Virus record (IMG/VR): IMGVR_UViG_3300012269_000002
Coordinates: 1-64,000 of that record
Source of the DNA: a virus
Length of the DNA stretch: 64,000 nt
Reading direction: 5' to 3' (one strand)
Numbering within the stretch: position 1 is the first letter of the stretch; each line of letters opens with the position of its first letter. The notes beneath the pieces were generated by a model. That model saw only the letters and a list, made by a program, of their open reading frames with translations. It made no database searches and was not told where the DNA came from. A program made the position numbers and the translations under genes. Positions 44,770-51,933 of this stretch are shown here, one piece after another.

Positions 44770-45882
44770 AAATATATTATTAATAGGAAAATGTTTAATA
44801 ATATTGAAGAAAATACGATTACTGAAAGACATTTAAATGAAATTGATAAAATTTTAAAAAAATATGATAATAAAACTATAAAAAATAGGTTAAAAAATAT
44901 TCATGATTTTATAAAATATAATGTTGATGGGTGTTGGTTAGAAAGGATAAATATTATTAGAACTGTTTTAAAAAATGATGTAACATCTGATTATGCTTTA
45001 GAAATAAGATATGGAAAAAAAAATGTAGAAAAAAAGAAAAAAGATTTTTCAAGTAAATTTGGACATAGTTTAGAAAAATATAAAAAAAAATATGGTGAGT
45101 TGTTAGGTAAAATAAAATGGGAAGAATATTTAAAAAAATCAAAAACACCTTGGGGTTTAGATGCATGTATTGAAAAATTTGGTAAAATAAAAGGTCCTAA
45201 AAAATGGGATGAAAGACTAAGTAGAAAAAATAAAACTATGTCTGAGCGAAAATTAATAAAACCATATAGAAATGGTAGAACTTTAAAAGAATATCAAAAT
45301 AGGTATGGAATTGAAGAAGGTTTTATTAAATGGGATAAAAGAAATAAAAAACAAAGTTATAGATTTAGTAAAAAATATTATATAAATACTTTTGGTGAAA
45401 AGGTTGGTAATGAAAAATGGAATGAATATCGTAAAAGAATGAATTTAACTTCATTAGATAGTTTCATAAAACGTTACGGTAAAAAGAAAGGTATTGAAAA
45501 GTTTAACACTTACATAAGTAAATGTTTTAAAAGTGGTTCTTTTTATAGTAAAATTTCACAAGAATTATTTTTTGAAATTTATAATAAATTAACTGAAAAT
45601 ATAAAAAAGGGTGTTAGATTTGCTAAATTGAATGGTGAGGAAGTATTTCACGTTAATCAAGATGATTTAAAAATAATAATGGTTGATTTTAAATGTGGTA
45701 ATAGAATAATAGAGTTTGATGGTGATTATTGGCATGATAATACTAAACAAAAAATAATTGATAAAAAACGAGATGAGTATTTAAAAAGTAAAGGTTATAA
45801 TATTATGAGAATATGGGAATCAGAGTATTTGAAAAATAAAAATAAAATAATAAATAAATGTTTAAAATTTATAAATGAATAG
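44752..45882 (+). CDS. Vsr-type homing endonuclease in the gp41 gap
   Basis: Endonuclease between the two gp41 genes, about 376 residues. The N-terminal two-thirds has about six copies of a basic module (KYGELLGKIKWEEYLKK, KFGKIKGPKKWDERL, RYGIEEGFIKWDKRN, TFGEKVGNEKWNEYR, RYGKKKGIEKFNTYI), probably for DNA binding. The C-terminal nuclease core is RIIEFDGDYWHD, then DKKRDEYLKSKGYNIMRIWE, the EDxHD/Vsr-like type described from fractured genes with split inteins. An ATG at 44740 also exists; 44752 is preferred because it lies 20 bases after the late-type motif and abuts the hairpin arm. Its stop overlaps the start of the gp41 C-part by 8 bases, so translation is probably coupled. Confidence 0.88.
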   Translation: MKKLTAKYIINRKMFNNIEENTITERHLNEIDKILKKYDNKTIKNRLKNIHDFIKYNVDGCWLERINIIRTVLKNDVTSDYALEIRYGKKNVEKKKKDFSSKFGHSLEKYKKKYGELLGKIKWEEYLKKSKTPWGLDACIEKFGKIKGPKKWDERLSRKNKTMSERKLIKPYRNGRTLKEYQNRYGIEEGFIKWDKRNKKQSYRFSKKYYINTFGEKVGNEKWNEYRKRMNLTSLDSFIKRYGKKKGIEKFNTYISKCFKSGSFYSKISQELFFEIYNKLTENIKKGVRFAKLNGEEVFHVNQDDLKIIMVDFKCGNRIIEFDGDYWHDNTKQKIIDKKRDEYLKSKGYNIMRIWESEYLKNKNKIINKCLKFINE

Positions 45883-46363
45883 TGATATGAATAAATATGA
45901 TATTAGTATGGATGATTTTTCATTAGATGAAATAGAATCCATAGAATTAATGGGCGAAGAAGATACAATAGATATAACAGTAGAAGATACACATATGTTT
46001 TATGCTAATGATATTTACACACATAATTCATCACTTACGGCAGAAACGGTCGATTCAAGTATGTTCGGGGGGTCTATTAAAAAAGCACAAATAGGTCACT
46101 TCATCATTTCAATAGCAAAAACATTGGACCAAAAAGAACACGGAACCGCAAATATGGCGATACTTAAATCTAGATTTGGTCAAGACGGGATAATATTTGA
46201 GGATATTATTTTCGATAATGGTAGAATACAGATAAGTATTAATAAGGGGCAAGAGGATGGTCATAGCTTTTTACAAAGTAAACAAAATAGAGCCGTAAAG
46301 GACCAGAATAGAGTTAGTAATATTATGGCCGCCATACAAGAGAGAAAAGAATTAGAAGGATAA
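45875..46363 (+). CDS. Replicative helicase gp41, C-part, led by intein C-half
   Basis: Second gene for gp41. Residues 1-51 are the intein C-half (45875-46027), ending TIDITVEDTHMFYANDIYTHN, close in memory to the gp41-8 C-half (EETIDINVTNDRLFFANGI). It is followed by Ser +1 and the last 111 residues of the helicase: SSLTAETVDSSMFGGSIKKA, FIISIAKTLDQKEHGTANMA (sensor and arginine-finger region). The needed residues (HN, S+1) are present, so trans-splicing with the 42248 product is expected. Its start overlaps the endonuclease stop. NrdB follows 27 bases later. Confidence 0.92.
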   Translation: MNSDMNKYDISMDDFSLDEIESIELMGEEDTIDITVEDTHMFYANDIYTHNSSLTAETVDSSMFGGSIKKAQIGHFIISIAKTLDQKEHGTANMAILKSRFGQDGIIFEDIIFDNGRIQISINKGQEDGHSFLQSKQNRAVKDQNRVSNIMAAIQERKELEG

Positions 46364-46390
46364 AAAATTAAATAATTAAAAATAGAAATT

Positions 46391-47365
46391 ATGATTGAAC
46401 CAATTTTACAAGAGAATAAGAACAGATTTGTTATATTTCCAATAGTGCACCAAGACATATGGGAATGGTACAAAAAAGCTGAATCAACTATTTGGACAGC
46501 AGAAGAAATAGATTTATCACAAGATTTGACCGACTGGGAAAAACTTAATGATAACGAACAATACTTTATTAAGAACGTATTAGCGTTTTTTGCCGCATCT
46601 GATGGTATTGTTAATGAAAACCTTGCAGAAAACTTTGTTAGTGAAGTGCAATATGCCGAAGCTAAATTTTTCTACGGATTCCAAATAATGATGGAAAATA
46701 TTCATTCAGAGACATACTCATTGTTAATTGATACGTATGTTAAAGATGAGGAAGAAAAAGATAGGTTATTTAGGGCTATCGAAACAGTCTCAGCTGTAAA
46801 GAAAAAAGCTGAGTGGGCATTAAAGTGGATTGATTCACCTAGTTTTGCTGAAAGATTAATTGCTTTCGCTGCGGTTGAAGGTATTTTCTTTTCAGGTTCG
46901 TTTTGTTCTATCTACTGGTTAAAGAGTAGAGGACTTATGCCTGGACTTAGTTTTTCAAATGAATTAATTTCAAGAGATGAAGGGTTACATTGTGATTTTG
47001 CGGTGCATTTACACAATCACCACTTAGTTAATAAAGTTCCAAAGGAAAGAATTAGAGAAATTTTAGAGTCGGCCCTTGAAATTGAAAAAGAATTTATTTT
47101 AGAATCATTACCAATTAGTTTAATAGGTATGAACTCTAAATTAATGTCTCAATACTTGGAGTATGTAACCGATACCTTGTTAGTGGATTTAGGTTGTGAA
47201 GCTATTTATAACGCTAAAAACCCATTTGATTTCATGGTTAATATCGCATTGGAAAATAAAACTAATTTCTTTGAAAAAAGAGTTAGTGAGTATTCAAAAA
47301 ACGGTGTTGGAAAAAGTTCTGAAACAAATATCATGACTTTTGGTGAAGATGATGAAGATTTTTAA
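46391..47365 (+). CDS. nrdB: Ribonucleotide reductase small subunit
   Basis: Class Ia beta subunit that holds the diiron-tyrosyl radical. Metal ligands are visible: D41 (EEIDLS), E102 and H105 ([10 protein letters not shown]) with the radical Tyr at 109, four residues after the His as in E. coli H118/Y122. Later ligands are E in [13 protein letters not shown] and E/H in [10 protein letters not shown]. It is 324 residues, a normal length, ending GEDDEDF, the C-terminal tail that docks on NrdA. No intein or intron here, unlike its partner. It lies between gp41 and nrdA, 23 bases before nrdA. Confidence 0.95.
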   Translation: MIEPILQENKNRFVIFPIVHQDIWEWYKKAESTIWTAEEIDLSQDLTDWEKLNDNEQYFIKNVLAFFAASDGIVNENLAENFVSEVQYAEAKFFYGFQIMMENIHSETYSLLIDTYVKDEEEKDRLFRAIETVSAVKKKAEWALKWIDSPSFAERLIAFAAVEGIFFSGSFCSIYWLKSRGLMPGLSFSNELISRDEGLHCDFAVHLHNHHLVNKVPKERIREILESALEIEKEFILESLPISLIGMNSKLMSQYLEYVTDTLLVDLGCEAIYNAKNPFDFMVNIALENKTNFFEKRVSEYSKNGVGKSSETNIMTFGEDDEDF

Positions 47366-47388
47366 TATATATTAATAAACTATAAATA

Positions 47389-49821
47389 ATGAAAGTAATA
47401 AAAAGAGATGGTTCATCGGAGCCAATTAAATTCGATAAGATATCGGCAAGAATTAAGAAACAAACTTACGGTTTGAATACGGATTATGTTGATTACATGG
47501 AAGTTACTCAGAAAGTTATTGCTGGAATTTTTGATGGTATTACAACAAAAGAATTAGATAACCTAGCCGCAGAAATTGCGGCTTCGTTAACTAGGGTACA
47601 TTATGATTATTCTAAACTTGCCTCTAGGATTTCTATTTCTTCATTAAAGAAGTATACTAAAAAAAGTTTCACGGAAACCATTGAGGACCTTTACCATTAT
47701 GTAAACCCAATAACTGGCGAACAAGCTGGTCTTATTGCGGACAACGTATATAATATCGTTCGTGAAAACTCCAAAAAACTTGAACAAATGATTGTTCATG
47801 ACAGAGATTTCGACTATGACTTCTTCGGTTTTAAAACACTTGAAAGAGCATACTTATTAAAAATTAATAATGAAATAGCCGAAACTCCACAACATATGTG
47901 TTTAAGAGTTTCATTGGGGATTTGGGGAGATAACCTTAAAGAGGTTCAAAAGACATATGATTCCTTAAGTAAAGGTTTATTCACACACGCAACACCTACG
48001 CTTTTTAATTCTGGAACTAAAAAGCCACAGTTGTCAAGTTGTTTTGTTGCTGGTACAAGTGTATTTACAACAAGTGGTGTTAAAAATATTGAAGATGTTG
48101 AAATTGGTGATAAAGTAGTTACTCACAAGGGTAACGTTAAGGAGGTTCAACAACTACATAAAAATAAATTAAATGATAGACAATTGTATGACCTTAAAAC
48201 TTATGGTAGTCCAAATATGACTGTAACTGGTAATCATAGAATTTTATCATTATCAAAAGAACAAGATAAGTGGGGTAAAACACCAAAATGGAACTCGGTT
48301 GAATACCTAAGGGTCGGGGATTATGTGGCCATACCAAACAAAATTGGTAAATATGCACCAGAAAAGGTTGAATTAATAGATTATGTACCAAATAATTATG
48401 GTAATATAGAATTAGAAAGTGAAATCATTGGAGATAAACTAAAAGTAAAATCAAAATGGTTGCGAAGACACAAATTAAATAATAATGGTGGTAATATTAT
48501 AGTCACTAGAAAACATAATGAGATAAATAAATCAATCATAATTGATGAAGATTTTGCATTTTTATTAGGTGTTTGGATTGGTGATGGAAATATATTAACT
48601 GGTAAAGATTATAGTAAAACTTTAACTGTTAATAGGGGTATTAGATTTACAAATAATAAGGATGCCTATGGTTTAATTGATAGGTTAGATAAATTAATAA
48701 CTAAAATATTCGGTATTGATGGTAATATTTCAAAACCAACAAAAACCAATACAATAACTATTGATGTACATTCACATGTTATATCTAATTATTTTTATAA
48801 AAACTTTGGTAAGGGTTTTAATGGTAAAAAAATACCCGATTTCATGTATAATTGGGATAAACTTATGATTTCAAAATTTTTAGAAGGTTTAATAACTTCT
48901 GATGGTTGTGTGACTAAAAGTGGTGATATTAGGATTACTATGGCAAATATTGACTTAATCAAATCAATATTTGCTTTATCCAGAAACTGTGGTATACCAT
49001 TATCATACTCCGAGGCAACATCATTAAAATTAGGTGGGACTAAATTAACCGCTAGGATATCTTTACCTAAGGGTTCAATAGATTTATCCAATATCTATAA
49101 ACTATATAATGACGAAAGGTTAAGTGAGTATTTTAATAAGTCAAATAAAAATTCCAATATTAAAATAATAAATGGTACAACTTTTATTATAATAAATAAA
49201 AAAAGTGAAAATATTAGTAAACCAGAATTTGTATATACGCTAGGTGTTCAGGATGACCATTCATATGTTGTTGAAGGTAATGTAGTTGAAAATTGTTTCC
49301 TATTGGGTATGGCAGATGATTCAATCAAGGGCATATATGAGTCTTTAAGCGATTGTGCCGACATTTCTCAGTCCGCTGGTGGTATCGGTATCCACATTCA
49401 TAATGTTCGTGCCAAGGGCACTTATATAAAGGGTACAAATGGAACCTCTAATGGTATTGTACCTATGTTGAGGGTTTATAATGAAACAGCTAGATATGTA
49501 GACCAATGTTTTACCGAAGAAACATTAATCAATACCGATAAAGGGTTAATTAAAATTAAAGATATTTCTGAAGGGGATAAAGTTAAAACGTCAAATGGTT
49601 TTAATAAAGTTAAAAAAGTTAAAAAATTTAATAAAGAAAAAAGAGAATTAATAAACGTTAATGGTAAAACTAAATCAACAGTAAGTCACCCTTATTTAGT
49701 AGTTGAAGATTCAACTGGTAGAGATTTAGAAATCATTAAATTATCAATTAAATCTGGAACATTAATACCTAAATGGGTTGAAGCTAAAGATTTAAATAAA
49801 AATATGTTTATATTAAAATAA
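47389..49821 (+). CDS. nrdA: Ribonucleotide reductase large subunit, N-part, with cis-intein and intein N-half
   Basis: First of three NrdA genes. The N-terminal ATP-cone starts MKVIKRDGSSEPIKFDKISA; the barrel begins with ETPQHMCLRVSLGIWG and THATPTLFNSGTKKPQLSS. A 418-residue cis-intein (218-635) then interrupts before the redox-active Cys (E. coli C225). The extein resumes CFLLGMADDSIKGIYESLSD, through AGGIGIHIHNVRAKGTYIKG to NETARYVDQ. The last 104 residues are the N-half of a split intein (CFTEETLINTDKGLIKIKDI, STVSHPYLV), followed by a stop. The extein so far is 288 residues. Confidence 0.93.
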   Translation: MKVIKRDGSSEPIKFDKISARIKKQTYGLNTDYVDYMEVTQKVIAGIFDGITTKELDNLAAEIAASLTRVHYDYSKLASRISISSLKKYTKKSFTETIEDLYHYVNPITGEQAGLIADNVYNIVRENSKKLEQMIVHDRDFDYDFFGFKTLERAYLLKINNEIAETPQHMCLRVSLGIWGDNLKEVQKTYDSLSKGLFTHATPTLFNSGTKKPQLSSCFVAGTSVFTTSGVKNIEDVEIGDKVVTHKGNVKEVQQLHKNKLNDRQLYDLKTYGSPNMTVTGNHRILSLSKEQDKWGKTPKWNSVEYLRVGDYVAIPNKIGKYAPEKVELIDYVPNNYGNIELESEIIGDKLKVKSKWLRRHKLNNNGGNIIVTRKHNEINKSIIIDEDFAFLLGVWIGDGNILTGKDYSKTLTVNRGIRFTNNKDAYGLIDRLDKLITKIFGIDGNISKPTKTNTITIDVHSHVISNYFYKNFGKGFNGKKIPDFMYNWDKLMISKFLEGLITSDGCVTKSGDIRITMANIDLIKSIFALSRNCGIPLSYSEATSLKLGGTKLTARISLPKGSIDLSNIYKLYNDERLSEYFNKSNKNSNIKIINGTTFIIINKKSENISKPEFVYTLGVQDDHSYVVEGNVVENCFLLGMADDSIKGIYESLSDCADISQSAGGIGIHIHNVRAKGTYIKGTNGTSNGIVPMLRVYNETARYVDQCFTEETLINTDKGLIKIKDISEGDKVKTSNGFNKVKKVKKFNKEKRELINVNGKTKSTVSHPYLVVEDSTGRDLEIIKLSIKSGTLIPKWVEAKDLNKNMFILK
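48040..49293 (+). other. LAGLIDADG cis-intein in NrdA before C225
   Basis: 418 residues: CFVAGTSVFTTSGVKNIEDV at the start, TVTGNH in block B, endonuclease motifs FLLGVWIGDGNIL and FLEGLITSDGCV, and end VYTLGVQDDHSYVVEGNVVEN followed by Cys +1. The penultimate residue is Glu and not the usual His, so Asn cyclisation must be helped otherwise. The +1 Cys is the catalytic Cys of NrdA. Confidence 0.9.
49507..49818 (+). other. Split intein A, N-half, in NrdA
   Basis: 104 residues beginning CFTEETLINTDKG and ending WVEAKDLNKNMFILK, interrupted by a stop codon and 41 non-coding bases before the C-half gene. It contains block B STVSH. The insertion site is YVDQ/GGGK. No endonuclease gene lies in this gap. 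Confidence 0.85.
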
Positions 49822-49862
49822 TAAACATGTAAGAACATGAATTTAATAAAATAAAATAAAAA

Positions 49863-51087
49863 ATGGCATACAAAGATAGTATTGAAAATTTTAATGAGCT
49901 AGGTTATGACTTAGATAACATTAAATTAGAAAAAGTTAAATCAATAAGTACTTCAATAGAAGATTGTGAAGTATATGATTTAGAAATTGATGAGTTTCAT
50001 AATTATGAAACAGAAATGGGATTAGTTCATAATGGTGGTGGTAAACTTTTGCCTTCACGTTAAAAAAATTCAGTTAATTGCTGGAACTCCCTTAGAGTTT
50101 ATAATACTACAACGCAGATGGTAACGTCAAACGTGAATGTTTGAAAAATTATAAAATTGGGAAATCAGCAGCCAAGGTTCTTAGAAATAAGAATAAGGTT
50201 CAACGACTAGGTTATGGAGTCTTAATATTAAGTTAAAGATAGTAAAAACCCACGAAAGCTGGACAATGTTAATTCATTGAAGATATAGTCTAGACTTATT
50301 AGAAATAATAAGAGGTTGAGATAAAGAACTCAACGTTAATACAACGAAAAGAAAGGGTAGTATTGCCGTATATTTAGAGCCATGGCATGCGGATGTACAG
50401 GATTTCATTCAATTAAGAAAGAATCACGGAAAGGAAGAAATGAGAGCTAGAGATTTATTCTTAGCCTTATGGACCCCAGATTTATTTATGCAGAGGGTTG
50501 AATCCGATGGTGATTGGACTTTAATGTGTCCACATGATTGTCCAGGTTTATCCGATGTTTATGATACTAAGGATAGTAAGGCTTTTACTGAATTATATGA
50601 AAGTTATGAGGCTTCTGGTAAAGGAAAGAAAACCTTAAAAGCTAGAGAATTATATGCTGAAATTCTTGAGAGTCAAATTGAAACTGGGACACCTTACATA
50701 TTATTCAAGGATGCTGCCAATAGTAAATCAAACCAACAAAATATAGGTACAATTAAGTCTTCAAACTTATGTCTAGTTGGTGAAACTAATATTAAAATTA
50801 GATTAAATGGTATTGAGGGTGAAATAAGAATGGATTTATTAAATGAGTTATTTAAAACTAATGAAAATTTAGAGGTTTTAAGTCATAATATTAGAACAAA
50901 AGTTAATGAGTGGAAATTAGTCACAAATTCAGCAATGACTAACCCTAAAACTAATGTTTTAAAAATAACTGACGAAAAAACTGGTAAATCAATTAAATGT
51001 ACGCCAGAGCACGAAGTCTTTACTGAGAATAGAGGTTATATTATGGCTAAAGATTTAAAATCTGATGATGTTTTAGTAATTAATTAA
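49863..51087 (+). CDS. nrdA: Ribonucleotide reductase large subunit, middle part (intron-containing)
   Basis: Second NrdA gene, best read as exons 49863-50042 and 50347-51087 (306 residues after intron removal, frame kept). Residues 1-57 are the C-half of split intein A ([22 protein letters not shown]). Then come GGG, the group I intron and [20 protein letters not shown], through [20 protein letters not shown] and [19 protein letters not shown] to IKSSNL. The last 105 residues are the N-half of split intein B ([39 protein letters not shown]). This protein thus needs trans-splicing at both ends. Unspliced RNA would stop at 50063 after [12 protein letters not shown]. The +1 residue of intein A is Gly. 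Confidence 0.85.
50043..50346 (+). ncRNA. Group I intron in nrdA
   Basis: 304-nt self-splicing intron without an ORF. Core elements are in order: P (aattgctggaactccc, 50076-50091), Q (gaaatcagcagccaag, 50161-50176), R (ggttcaacgactag, 50197-50210) and S (gaagatatagtc, 50279-50290). P7 pairs gacta with tagtc. P1 pairs exon GUGGUGGU (50035-50042) with GCCUUCAC (50051-50058), with the expected U-G at the splice site and one U-U mismatch. A P9-like hairpin (gttgag/ctcaac) lies near the 3' end, and the last base is G. Joining exons gives [17 protein letters not shown], exactly the conserved NrdA sequence. Confidence 0.93.
50770..51084 (+). other. Split intein B, N-half (NrdA-2/NrdJ-1-like)
   Basis: 105 residues from [11 protein letters not shown] to [12 protein letters not shown], then a stop. 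In style it matches, from memory, the split inteins NrdA-2 and NrdJ-1 of marine metagenomes (CLxGxxxI, CTPEHxVxTxNRGY, KDLxxDDxLV). It interrupts SNL/CTEI, just before the thiyl-radical Cys (E. coli C439). Confidence 0.9.
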
Positions 51088-51098
51088 AAATATTTTAG

Positions 51099-51144
51099 TA
51101 ACTTCCATAATTATAAGATATTTATTATTAAATTATGGAAGTTA
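51099..51144 (+). promoter_or_regulatory. Start-sequestering hairpin with internal late-type motif
   Basis: Perfect 14-bp inverted repeat: taacttccataatt (51099-51112) and aattatggaagtta (51131-51144). The 18-base loop holds TATTTAT (51119-51125). The endonuclease ATG at 51135 lies inside the 3' arm. A transcript begun in the loop would lack the 5' arm and be translatable. Confidence 0.75.
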
Positions 51145-51899
51145 TGAAAAATAATAAATATTATGTGTATGGTTATTTCGACCCTAGAAAAGGGGGTGAA
51201 TATAAATTTGGTAAATATGTGTTTGAATTTGAGCCAATATATATTGGTAAAGGTAAATGTGGTTCTAAACGAATGGAAAGGCATTTATTATTCATAAAAG
51301 ATAGGAATATTGATTTAACGAATAATAAATATAAATTAAACTTATTTAATCAGATAATGAGTGATGGTCTTGAACCCATTTTTTTTAAAATAGAAGATAA
51401 ATTAAATGAAGACATCGCTTATAGTATTGAAACGCTTTTAATTGATTTAATTGGATTTAGACACAATAATACTGGAACATTAACCAATATAAGTGTTGGT
51501 GGATTTGGTGGTGATATGTTTACAAATAACCCTAATAAAGAATATATTAGGTCATTAAGGGTTAAACAAATGAGTGGTGAAGGTAACCATAGGTTTGGTA
51601 TTAAATTAGAGGATACCCCATCACATAAAATGAGGGGTGAAAATCATTGGAATACTGGTCGAGAAATTTCAAGCTCAACTAGAAAATTGATGTCAAAAAA
51701 TAATAGCGGTAAGAATAACCCCAATGCCACTAAAGTGTGTAAGTATGATTTGGATGGTAAATATATTTGTACATATAATACGATGAAAGAGGCATGTGTT
51801 GAAAATAATGTTAATAAGGGTTGTTTGATTAGGGCGTGTAAATCAAATTTAAAATACACTGCTAAAGGTTTTAAGTGGGGTTATAATAATAATAATTAA
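51135..51899 (+). CDS. GIY-YIG homing endonuclease in the NrdA gap
   Basis: 254-residue endonuclease between the intein B halves. The GIY-YIG core has YYVYGYFDPRKGG and FEPIYIGKGKCGSKRMERHL, with the Glu of AYSIETLLIDLIG further on. The C-terminal part has short NUMOD3-like motifs (GEGNHRFGIK, GENHWNTGRE, SGKNNPNATK) and a NUMOD1-like helix-turn-helix (KVCKYDLDGKYICTYNTMKE, NKGCLIRACK), the usual DNA-binding tail. Start at 51135 (an ATG at 51144 is an alternative); both are hidden by or next to the hairpin arm. It is expected to cut NrdA alleles that lack the insertion. Confidence 0.9.
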   Translation: MEVMKNNKYYVYGYFDPRKGGEYKFGKYVFEFEPIYIGKGKCGSKRMERHLLFIKDRNIDLTNNKYKLNLFNQIMSDGLEPIFFKIEDKLNEDIAYSIETLLIDLIGFRHNNTGTLTNISVGGFGGDMFTNNPNKEYIRSLRVKQMSGEGNHRFGIKLEDTPSHKMRGENHWNTGREISSSTRKLMSKNNSGKNNPNATKVCKYDLDGKYICTYNTMKEACVENNVNKGCLIRACKSNLKYTAKGFKWGYNNNN

Positions 51900-51933
51900 A
51901 TCAATTAGTATATATAAAAATATAAAAAATAAA

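Noticed and set aside
44690-46020. Sequencing or assembly error causing the break in gp41
   Set aside because: The break has matching intein halves on both sides and a complete endonuclease gene with its own leader, so it is a genuine fractured gene.
49804-49828. Inverted repeat atgtttat/ataaacat at the end of split intein A N-half as a third endonuclease-type switch
   Set aside because: Only 8 bp of A/T-rich pairing, overlaps the coding end, and there is no endonuclease gene in this gap.
49863-50063. A separate 66-codon gene ending LLPSR
   Set aside because: The last codons belong to the intron. Removing 50043-50346 joins the frame to the downstream NrdA sequence with the conserved GGGKRKGS motif.
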